DNA of 10,959 nt from Deltaproteobacteria bacterium (GTDB taxonomy: Bacteria; Desulfobacterota; Binatia; UBA9968). The notes below the pieces were generated by a model that was given only the letters and a program-made list of their open reading frames with translations, was not told the DNA's origin and did no database searches. Position 1 is the stretch's first letter. Every line of letters starts with the position of its first letter. Positions 1 to 5,230 of this stretch are shown in pieces. The DNA is taken from positions 1-10,959 of the forward strand of contig VBKX01000621.1 in assembly GCA_005879435.1 (NCBI GenBank). The letters run 5' to 3'. Both the position numbers and the translations under genes were made by a program.

Positions 1-1
1 T

Positions 2-106
2 TTGCAGTTCGCCGCGGTCGGGAGCGAAGTATTGGCGCGCGCGCGGGAAGCGCGAGTGGGGCGGGAAATTCCAACGGATTGGTTTTTAGAGGATGTGCAT
101 CCCTAG
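2..106 (+). CDS. C-terminal tail of an unidentified protein (partial)
   Basis: An open frame enters from the left edge and ends at TAG 104-106, giving 34 residues that finish in IPTDWFLEDVHP. Codon use looks coding, with GC-rich third positions, and the stop lies 42 bases before the next start codon, as expected for an upstream gene on the same strand. Nothing in so short a tail identifies a family. It could be a chance open frame. Confidence 0.4.
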   Translation: MQFAAVGSEVLARAREARVGREIPTDWFLEDVHP

Positions 107-111
107 AGGCT

Positions 112-141
112 GTTCAAGGTTCAAAGTTCAAGGTTCCAAGG
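112..141. repeat. Short degenerate tandem repeat (GTTCAAGG-type)
   Basis: Units related to GTTCAAGG, TTCAAA, GTTCAAGG and TTCCAAGG follow one another, and the degenerate GTGCAAG continues up to the start codon at 149. The array fills nearly the whole gap between the upstream stop and the binding-protein gene. The last AAGG (138-141) probably doubles as that gene's ribosome binding site. It resembles the simple intergenic repeats dispersed in some uncultured soil genomes (inference). Confidence 0.55.
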
Positions 142-148
142 TGCAAGA

Positions 149-1132
149 ATGAAAACATTCTTCATCACGCTTTTGTTTGCGCTCTCCGTGTTCGTTTGTT
201 CGATCAATGCGCAGACCAAAGTCAAAGTGGCTTATCCGACTACCGTCGGTTCGATGGCGGTTATTTGGGTGACCAAAGACGCTAAGCTATTCGAGAAGCA
301 TGGTTTGGATGTGGAACTTATCTACGTCGCCGGCAGCTCGCGGATCGTCCAATCGATGTTGGCGAAAGACATTCCGATTTCCGAGATCGCGATTCCGGCG
401 GTCATCCAGGCCAATCTTGCCGGCGCGGATCTCGTGATGCTTGCCGGTCCCAACAACAAGCCGGGGCAGAAGATCATGGTCAAGGCGGAGATCAAGCGGC
501 GCGAAGATTTGAAAGGCAAAAAGATCGGCATCAGCCGTTTCGGTACCTCGGACGATTTTCTGCTGCGCTATGTGCTTGGCCAGTGGAATCTCCAGCCCGA
601 CCGTGACGTGGCATTGATCCAGATGGGTGGCTCGCCCGAAACTCTCGCGGGCTTGGCGGCGGGCGCCATCGACGGCGGTTTGCTCGCTTCGCCGCTGCAT
701 CTCCAAGCGGCGAAGTTCGGCTACCATCTACTCGCAGACTTGAGCACCATCGGCATCGATTATCAGGGCGCGGGTGTGGTAACGACGCGAAGCTACATGC
801 GCGAGGCGCCCGATGTTGTGCGGCGCTATGTGCGCGCCTACGTTGAGGGCTTGCACCGTTTCAAGACGGACAAGAATTTCGCCGTAAAAGTGATCGGCAA
901 GTACTCGCGCATCAAGGACCAAGAAGCGTTGGAAGAAACCTACCAGCACTACGCCGTAAAGATTATGCCCAAAGTTCCCTATCCGACGATCAGAGGAATT
1001 CAAATGGTTCTGGACGAGATCGGTTCGCGCACGCCGAAGGCCAAGAGCCTCGCACCTGAGAGTTTTATCGACATCAGCTATTTGAAAGAACTGGAACAGA
1101 CTGGGTTCATCAAGAAGCTTTACGGCGAATAG
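149..1132 (+). CDS. ABC transporter substrate-binding protein, NMT1/SsuA-TauA type
   Basis: This is a periplasmic binding protein of the NMT1/THI5-like group (SsuA/TauA fold), 327 aa, the usual length. Residues 1-21 form a classic signal peptide: Lys2, a hydrophobic core and a likely cut after SINA before QTKVKV. The mature N-terminus (VKVAYPTTVGSMAVIWVTKDAKLFEKHGLDVELIYV) is the typical first strand-helix-strand of the family. The hinge region LKGKKIGISRFGTSDDFLLRYVL near residues 121-143 is also characteristic. Start ATG 149 follows AAGG at 138-141. No permease or ATPase gene follows, so it is an orphan binding protein. Such orphans are very numerous in uncultured soil bacteria and their ligands (sulfonates, pyrimidine precursors, aromatics) cannot be read from sequence. 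The C-terminal ISYLKELEQTGFIKKLYG matches the usual ending. Confidence 0.9.
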   Translation: MKTFFITLLFALSVFVCSINAQTKVKVAYPTTVGSMAVIWVTKDAKLFEKHGLDVELIYVAGSSRIVQSMLAKDIPISEIAIPAVIQANLAGADLVMLAGPNNKPGQKIMVKAEIKRREDLKGKKIGISRFGTSDDFLLRYVLGQWNLQPDRDVALIQMGGSPETLAGLAAGAIDGGLLASPLHLQAAKFGYHLLADLSTIGIDYQGAGVVTTRSYMREAPDVVRRYVRAYVEGLHRFKTDKNFAVKVIGKYSRIKDQEALEETYQHYAVKIMPKVPYPTIRGIQMVLDEIGSRTPKAKSLAPESFIDISYLKELEQTGFIKKLYGE

Positions 1133-1277
1133 CTGGTCATATTTTCCGCGACCGATCTTAGACGATCGAATTATCCCGCTCGTTGATCACAATACTCCGC
1201 CGGCAATTCTGAATATTCGGTTAAAAAGTTTTTTCAGCGAGCGACAACGATCGCGAGATAATTCTCACGGATTTTTA
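1133..1277. other. Gene-free stretch, nothing recognised
   Basis: This is the AT-richer left part of the gap between the binding-protein gene and the small RNA candidate. I see no credible ORF, strong hairpin or terminator for the upstream gene. Only small inverted pieces such as CGATC/GATCG around 1155-1168 are visible. Confidence 0.5.
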
Positions 1278-1306
1278 TTGACAGTTCGAAACCACTTTCG
1301 TAAACT
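1278..1306 (+). promoter_or_regulatory. Sigma70-type promoter of the small-transcript candidate
   Basis: A perfect -35 box TTGACA (1278-1283) is followed by a 17-base spacer and TAAACT (1301-1306, 4 of 6 matches to TATAAT). Transcription would begin near 1313, only a few bases before the extended Shine-Dalgarno sequence. No protein gene of ordinary size lies downstream on this strand before 3588, so the promoter seems to serve the short unit ending near 1534. Confidence 0.65.
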
Positions 1307-1317
1307 GCGCTCAGCAG

Positions 1318-1337
1318 AGAAAGGAGGTGGTCCAGAC
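1318..1337 (+). promoter_or_regulatory. Extended Shine-Dalgarno, near-complete complement of the 16S 3' end
   Basis: The 20 bases AGAAAGGAGGTGGTCCAGAC match the complement of the universal bacterial 16S rRNA 3' terminus (AGAAAGGAGGTGATCCAGCC) at 18 positions. One of the two differences is still a G-U pair with the rRNA. Ordinary ribosome binding sites match 4-7 bases. The block ends directly at ATG 1338. The distance from the GGAGG core to ATG is 10 bases, a little long but workable. Confidence 0.75.
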
Positions 1338-1379
1338 ATGATTGATAAATGTATTGTCTGCGAGGTGGCTGAGACCTAG
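1338..1379 (+). CDS. 13-residue micro-ORF with CxxC motif
   Basis: ATG 1338 opens a 13-codon frame encoding MIDKCIVCEVAET, closed by TAG 1377-1379. It contains Cys5 and Cys8 as CxxC, which could bind metal or be redox-active, or could just reflect RNA constraints. The very strong ribosome binding site directly upstream is the main reason to believe it is translated. Codons 9 onward form the left arm of the following hairpin, so a translating ribosome would open that hairpin. It resembles a leader peptide, but no regulated gene follows on this strand. No known peptide family is recognised. Confidence 0.5.
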   Translation: MIDKCIVCEVAET

Positions 1380-1443
1380 GCTCTAGGCGGAATCTTTGAC
1401 GGGGATTCGGGCCTGGAGCCTGGGAATCCCCCTCAGTCCACCT
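1363..1443 (+). other. Long composite RNA hairpin overlapping the micro-ORF end
   Basis: Three stacked stems are seen. 1363-1373 pairs with 1432-1443 (11 bp, single bulged U1437). 1375-1388 pairs with 1411-1424 (14 bp including two G-U pairs). 1390-1394 pairs with 1404-1408. An alternative perfect 8-bp pairing, 1401-1408 with 1424-1431, excludes the inner parts of the main fold. The AGGTGG of the left arm (1363-1368) is a second copy of the AGGTGG in the Shine-Dalgarno (1325-1330), so CCACCT at 1438-1443 could pair with either. That gives a plausible switch between opening and hiding the ribosome binding site (inference). Confidence 0.7.
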
Positions 1444-1493
1444 AGGGGTCCGCTTCACCGGCCGCGATGAGTTGCCGGATGAAGCGGACCTTT
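1444..1493 (+). other. Second strong hairpin with short U-rich tail
   Basis: GGTCCGCTTCA (1447-1457) pairs perfectly with 1480-1490. The stem continues with CCGGC 1458-1462 against GCCGG 1474-1478 across a bulged A1479, and the apical loop is 1463-1473. On the plus strand it can be extended at the base by 1444-1446 with 1491-1493, including two G-U pairs. The following TTTCATTT is weakly terminator-like. Read on the minus strand it could also end the convergent HEAT-repeat gene, but no T-tract follows there. Confidence 0.65.
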
Positions 1494-2131
1494 CATTTCT
1501 GCAGTAGTGAAAGGGCCGCGAGGGCGGCCTTTTTCATTTGCGGGTCGTCACTGCGACTCGCCGCATCGAGTCCCGCCGAAAATTCTTCCGAGACTAATCT
1601 CAACAAAAGATTTCTACCATCGTCTTTCAGATCCGCTCTCGGCTTCAGACAGATGGCTGCCGCCACTCTGACGGTTGGATCAACGTCGCTCAGAGCGTTG
1701 ACCGATGCCGCCAAGCTCGCGGCGTCGCTTAGAACTAGGTCGCGAATACAGTACAGCGCCATCCTTTTTTGATTGGCGGTTCCGGTTGCGCTGAGGTCGA
1801 TCAGGCGGCTGACGAGTTTAACGTTTTGTTTGGCGATGCGAATTAACAACAGGGCGACCGCCCAGCGGATGTCTGGTTCGCGGTGGGCGAGCGCATCGAG
1901 CAGAGTTTGCACGACGGCATGGGATGGGGAGGGAAGTTGTCCGAGGACGTATGCGACCGGCCAATAATTCTGTTGCCCTGAGCGGGTCAGCCGTTCATGC
2001 AGCAAGGCGCGCAGGGCGGGAGATTGCTCCGCTAACGGGAGGAGCGCATCGACGGCGGCTCGAATTGTCGGCTTATCGTGATGATCCAGGTCAGCGATAA
2101 GAGCCGCGATCTCGCTGTCGTCCATAGTCAT
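1493..2131 (-). CDS. HEAT-repeat domain protein
   Basis: This is a protein of 212 aa made almost entirely of paired amphipathic helices rich in Ala and Leu, with HEAT-like units such as KPTIRAAVDALLPLAEQ, EPDIRWAVALLLIRIA and DPTVRVAAAICLK. The 'D-P-x-V/I-R-x-A-A' signature is typical of HEAT/PBS-lyase-like repeats, which act as protein-binding scaffolds. No catalytic motif is visible. The start is uncertain: ATG 2131 is chosen, ATG 2125 is two codons later, and an upstream TTG at 2188 would add 19 residues of non-repeat sequence. None has a clear ribosome binding site. It follows the M24 peptidase gene on the same strand and probably shares its transcript. Its last codons overlap the terminator of the opposing small transcript. 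Confidence 0.75.
   Translation of the reverse strand: MTMDDSEIAALIADLDHHDKPTIRAAVDALLPLAEQSPALRALLHERLTRSGQQNYWPVAYVLGQLPSPSHAVVQTLLDALAHREPDIRWAVALLLIRIAKQNVKLVSRLIDLSATGTANQKRMALYCIRDLVLSDAASLAASVNALSDVDPTVRVAAAICLKPRADLKDDGRNLLLRLVSEEFSAGLDAASRSDDPQMKKAALAALSLLQK
1510..1534 (+). terminator. Rho-independent terminator of the small transcript
   Basis: GGCCGC (1514-1519) pairs with GCGGCC (1524-1529) around the loop GAGG. The stem is lengthened by AAAG on the left against TTTT on the right, and TTTTT (1530-1534) follows. The same bases encode the KKAALAAL region of the HEAT-repeat gene on the other strand, so part of the symmetry could come from Ala/Leu codons. The T-tract favours plus-strand termination. 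Confidence 0.55.
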
Positions 2132-2193
2132 GAGCGTTACCGAGTCAGGCCTGCGCTTTCTGTGTCGATCGTCAGACGGGAGCGTCAATTGAA

Positions 2194-3393
2194 CTAAATT
2201 TCAAGAAACTGCGGACAGTCGGTCAAATTGCGGTTGCCTTTGGCGCTGACGACGACGACGTCTTCCAAGCGCACGCCGCCGACGCCAAGATAATACAGAC
2301 CGGGCTCGACCGTCACGACATGGCCGGTGCGCAAGATAGCATCGACGGGAGCAATGCGCGGCGGTTCATGAATATCCAAACCCAAGCCATGGCCCGTGCC
2401 GTGAAAAAACCCTTGCATGCGGCCGTTTATCCGACCCGTATGGAACCCGCGCGATTCAAAGAGAACCAATATATTTTGGTGGACTTCTTTCCCATTGACG
2501 CCGTCGCGTATTTGTTCGTAGCCGATGTTCTGCCCCGCTTGCACCGTCGCGTAAATCTCTTTGAGCTTGTCGGAGGCACGTCCGCGCACCACCGTCCGGC
2601 TGAGATCGCCGAAATAACCGTTGCGTTGCGAACGCGGAAAGATATCGAAGATGATCGACGTATTCGCTTTGATCGGTCCGCTGCCTTCGTGGTGCGGGTC
2701 GACGCATTGATTGCCCGAAGAGATGATCGTGTGGCTCGGCAACCAACCCTGCGCCATGATCGTCGTGTTCACCGCGGTTTTGAGCATTTCCGAAGTCAAC
2801 CGCGTTCCATTCAAGTAAAGGTAGCCGTCGCGTTTGGTTTGAGTTCGCTTGAGCATGCGGATGCCGGCCTCGAGTCCCAGCCGCGCTACGCGCAAAGATT
2901 CAGTAATCTGCTGAACCTCGACGCGGTTCTTGGCCTCGCGCTCGGCCCAAAACGTATCGCGCTTGATTTGCACGCTAAAGCCTTTCGCTCTGAGTTGGTC
3001 GGTCAGCAAAGCCGAAAAGTTTGCCGGCACGATCAAAGAGCGGATGCCTCTTTCGCGAAACAATAAATCGAGAATATCGATCATGCCCGCCGGCGCCTTG
3101 CCCAGCTTGCGCAATTTGCGCTGGTAGAGCGAAAGGGAAAGGACGCGATCGACGTGGGCCTGTTTTTTTGCGCGGTCGATCTCCAAGTCGCTCATCACCA
3201 CAAACTTGATATTCTTATGCTCAAAAAAAATGAACGGATCGGGCACGAAGAAGCCAACGGCGTAGAGCATATTGGCGTCACCTTCGCTTGCGGTGACCAA
3301 CAAGAGCGCTTGGTCGGCGCGCAGCTTCGCAACGCGGGAATCGTTTGTAACATCTATGTTCGCTCGGGAGTGTTTGGGTTTTGATTCGACCAT
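2194..3393 (-). CDS. M24 family metallopeptidase (Xaa-Pro aminopeptidase/dipeptidase type)
   Basis: Two-domain 'pita-bread' peptidase, 399 aa from the chosen ATG. A creatinase-like N-terminal domain covers about residues 18-150 and the catalytic domain about 160-399. All five dinuclear metal ligands are in place: Asp250 (FDIFPRSQ), Asp263 (GYFGDLSRT), His335 (FHGTGHGLGL), Glu363 (VEPGLYY) and Glu377 (GVRLED). Substrate-site histidines are present in DPHH (234-235) and IHEPP (342). It probably removes residues next to proline from peptides in the cytoplasm, as there is no signal peptide. In-frame upstream starts exist at ATG 3483 and GTG 3513. They would add 30-40 residues before the conserved domain, and 3513 would lie inside the promoter of the opposite gene, so the later start is preferred. 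It heads a probable two-gene unit with the HEAT-repeat gene. Confidence 0.88.
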   Translation of the reverse strand: MVESKPKHSRANIDVTNDSRVAKLRADQALLLVTASEGDANMLYAVGFFVPDPFIFFEHKNIKFVVMSDLEIDRAKKQAHVDRVLSLSLYQRKLRKLGKAPAGMIDILDLLFRERGIRSLIVPANFSALLTDQLRAKGFSVQIKRDTFWAEREAKNRVEVQQITESLRVARLGLEAGIRMLKRTQTKRDGYLYLNGTRLTSEMLKTAVNTTIMAQGWLPSHTIISSGNQCVDPHHEGSGPIKANTSIIFDIFPRSQRNGYFGDLSRTVVRGRASDKLKEIYATVQAGQNIGYEQIRDGVNGKEVHQNILVLFESRGFHTGRINGRMQGFFHGTGHGLGLDIHEPPRIAPVDAILRTGHVVTVEPGLYYLGVGGVRLEDVVVVSAKGNRNLTDCPQFLEI

Positions 3394-3506
3394 GATTTGG
3401 TTTAGCTCGTGAAAATTGAGAGTAGATTTGTCCGATGGAATAGTAACGCGCGCCCAGACCAAGCGCAACTTGGCGGTATTCATGACGGCTCTACCGCGCA
3501 ATTCTG

Positions 3507-3534
3507 TTGACACACCAAGGCTGTTTGTTATGAT
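3507..3534 (+). promoter_or_regulatory. Sigma70 promoter of the acyl-CoA carboxylase operon
   Basis: TTGACA (3507-3512), a 16-base spacer and TATGAT (3529-3534, 5 of 6 matches) form a near-consensus promoter. Transcription would start near 3541, leaving a leader of about 47 nt with AAGGA (3574-3578) nine bases before ATG 3588. Confidence 0.75.
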
Positions 3535-3587
3535 GCCGCCACTCTCTGTCAGGAAGACTTTGATTTCGCGTCTAAGGATCTTTTTTC

Positions 3588-5138
3588 ATGGTCACCACGA
3601 ATAACTTCGACAAGCTGCGTGAGCTTAATCAAAAGGCGGATGCCGGGGGCGGAGAGGAGCGCGCGCGTCGGCAGCATGAACAGGGAAAACTGTTAGCGCG
3701 CGAGCGACTCGATATCTTGCTCGATAGCGGCAGCTTCGTTGAGCTTGATCGTTTGCGCCTGCACGACTGCACCGAGTTCGGCATGGAAAAGCAAAAGTTT
3801 TTCGGCGACGCGGTAGTGACGGGTTTCGGCGCGATCGATGGCCGCTTGGTTTACGTCTATTCCCAGGACTTCACCGTGTTTGGCGGCAGCCTGAGCCGCG
3901 TCGTGGCGGATAAAATCTGCAAAGTGATGGACATGGCGATCAAGAACGGCGCGCCGCTGATCGGCATCAACGATTCCGGCGGCGCGCGTATTCAAGAAGG
4001 CGTCGACAGTCTCGCCGGATACGGGGAAATTTTTCAGCGCAACGTCATGGCCTCGGGCGTCGTGCCGCAAATCACGGCAATCATGGGGCCATGCGCCGGC
4101 GGCGCGGTTTATTCGCCGGCGATCACCGACTTCATTTTCATGCTGAAGACCAACAGTTACATGTTCATCACCGGGCCGGACGTCATCAAAACGGTGACTC
4201 ACGAAGAAGTCACCAAGGAAGCTCTGGGCGGCGCCGAGACCCACGCGGGCGCGAGCGGCGTGGCACATTTCACCGCCAACACGGAAAAAGATTGTCTGCT
4301 GATGATCCGCGACTTAATCGGCTTTTTGCCGAGCAACAACCAGGAGGATCCGCCGTTTCGCCCAAACAACGACGATCCGTTGCGGCGCGACAGGCGGCTC
4401 AAGGATCTCGTTCCGGATAATCCCAACCGTCCCTACGACATGAAGGAGCTGATTACGGCCGTCGTCGACGAAGGATATTTCTATGAGGTGCAACCGGAGT
4501 TCGCCCGCAACATTCTCATCGGATTGGCTCACGTCGGAGGGCGCTCGGTCGGCATCGTTGCCAATCAGCCCGCCCACCTGGCGGGCTGTTTGGACATCAA
4601 CGCATCGGTGAAAGCGGCCCGCTTCATTCGATTTTGCGATTGTTTTAATATTCCCGTGGTGACGTTCGTCGACGTGCCGGGTTTCTTGCCTGGCACGGAT
4701 CAGGAGTATCACGGTATCATTCGCCATGGCGCGAAATTGCTCTATGCCTACGCCGAAGCGACGGTGCCGAAAGTTACCATCGTGACGCGCAAGGCTTATG
4801 GCGGCGGTTACATCGTGATGTCGAGCAAACATTTGCGCGGCGATATCAACTTGGCCTATCCTACCGGCGAGATCGCCGTGATGGGACCCGAGGGCGCGAT
4901 CAATATTGTTTTTCGCGACACGCTGCAGAAGGCCGCTGATCCCGCCAAGGCGCGCGACGAGATGGTCGCCGACTATCGGCAAACGTTCGCCAACCCTTTC
5001 AAGGCCGCGGAGTCTGGTTATGTCGACGGGGTAATTTATCCCGAAGATACCCGTCCGACGTTGGTCCGCGCGCTGGAGATGCTGAAAAATAAACAAGACC
5101 ACAATCCGCCGAAGAAGCATGGGAATATTCCACTCTAG
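3588..5138 (+). CDS. Acyl-CoA carboxylase carboxyltransferase (beta) subunit
   Basis: This subunit transfers the carboxyl group from carboxybiotin to an acyl-CoA (PccB/AccD5/MmdA type), 516 aa, full length. The N-terminal crotonase-like half carries INDSGGARIQEGV (128-140) and the first oxyanion site GPCAGGAVYS (167-176). The C-terminal half carries the VDVPGFLPG segment (361-369) and the second oxyanion site YGGGYIVM (404-411). The ending KHGNIPL is typical of propionyl-CoA carboxylase beta chains. ATG 3588 follows AAGGA at a spacing of nine. The biotin carboxylase and biotin carrier genes follow, so all parts of one enzyme are present. The acyl-CoA substrate (propionyl-, acetyl- or other) is not decided by what I can see. 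Cytoplasmic, and usually assembled with the alpha subunits as a large oligomer. Confidence 0.95.
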   Translation: MVTTNNFDKLRELNQKADAGGGEERARRQHEQGKLLARERLDILLDSGSFVELDRLRLHDCTEFGMEKQKFFGDAVVTGFGAIDGRLVYVYSQDFTVFGGSLSRVVADKICKVMDMAIKNGAPLIGINDSGGARIQEGVDSLAGYGEIFQRNVMASGVVPQITAIMGPCAGGAVYSPAITDFIFMLKTNSYMFITGPDVIKTVTHEEVTKEALGGAETHAGASGVAHFTANTEKDCLLMIRDLIGFLPSNNQEDPPFRPNNDDPLRRDRRLKDLVPDNPNRPYDMKELITAVVDEGYFYEVQPEFARNILIGLAHVGGRSVGIVANQPAHLAGCLDINASVKAARFIRFCDCFNIPVVTFVDVPGFLPGTDQEYHGIIRHGAKLLYAYAEATVPKVTIVTRKAYGGGYIVMSSKHLRGDINLAYPTGEIAVMGPEGAINIVFRDTLQKAADPAKARDEMVADYRQTFANPFKAAESGYVDGVIYPEDTRPTLVRALEMLKNKQDHNPPKKHGNIPL

Positions 5139-5144
5139 AAAAGG

Positions 5145-5229
5145 CACGAGGCGCGAGGCACGGGGCACGAGGAGTCTCAAAGCACTTTCCTGCTCACGGC
5201 TTACGCCTCACGCCTCACGCCTCCTCGCC
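5145..5229. repeat. Inverted heptamer repeat between carboxylase genes
   Basis: The left side (5145-5172) has four 7-base units: CACGAGG, CGCGAGG, CACGGGG, CACGAGG. The right side (5203-5223) has three perfect ACGCCTC units and then degenerate CTCGCC. The right units are the reverse complement of the same heptamer family, GAGGC(G/A)(T/C), so the two sides can fold back on each other across about 30 bases. The repeat fills the whole spacer and reaches the next start codon, replacing any purine-rich ribosome binding site. It looks like a mobile or expanding intergenic element. Confidence 0.7.
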
Positions 5230-5230
5230 T

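Larger units (their letters stand above)
1313..1534 (+). ncRNA. Candidate small structured transcript with micro-ORF
   Basis: The predicted unit of about 220 nt runs from the promoter at 1278-1306 to a terminator at 1510-1534. In order it contains an extended Shine-Dalgarno (1318-1337), a 13-codon ORF (1338-1379), a long composite hairpin (1363-1443), a second hairpin (1444-1493) and the terminator hairpin. The main stem contains two G-U pairs that would be mismatches on the other strand, which supports plus-strand RNA. Its 3' end overlaps the tail of the convergent HEAT-repeat gene by about 42 nt. I recognise no named RNA family. It may be a tiny mRNA, a dual-function sRNA or a ribosome-binding RNA. 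The boundaries are predictions. Confidence 0.55.

Noticed and set aside
165..202. Lipoprotein signal (Cys17) in the substrate-binding protein
   Set aside because: The residues before Cys17 (SVFV) do not form a lipobox, and a normal signal peptidase I site (SINA before QT) follows.
1318..1337. Fragment of a 16S rRNA gene on the minus strand
   Set aside because: Similarity covers only the 20-base anti-SD complement and stops at the point where a start codon follows. No further rRNA sequence is present on either side.
2320..3066. Long plus-strand open frame of 248 codons opposite the peptidase gene
   Set aside because: It is a shadow of the M24 peptidase gene in GC-rich DNA. The minus-strand product has all five metal ligands, and the plus-strand product shows no family motif.
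3394..3513. N-terminal extension of the M24 peptidase to ATG 3483 or GTG 3513
   Set aside because: The extra residues lie outside the creatinase-like domain, there is no good ribosome binding site, and the furthest start falls inside the opposite promoter. They remain possible alternatives.
5145..5229. CRISPR array
   Set aside because: Units are 7 bases, directly adjacent and inverted between halves. There are no spacers of regular length and no cas genes.
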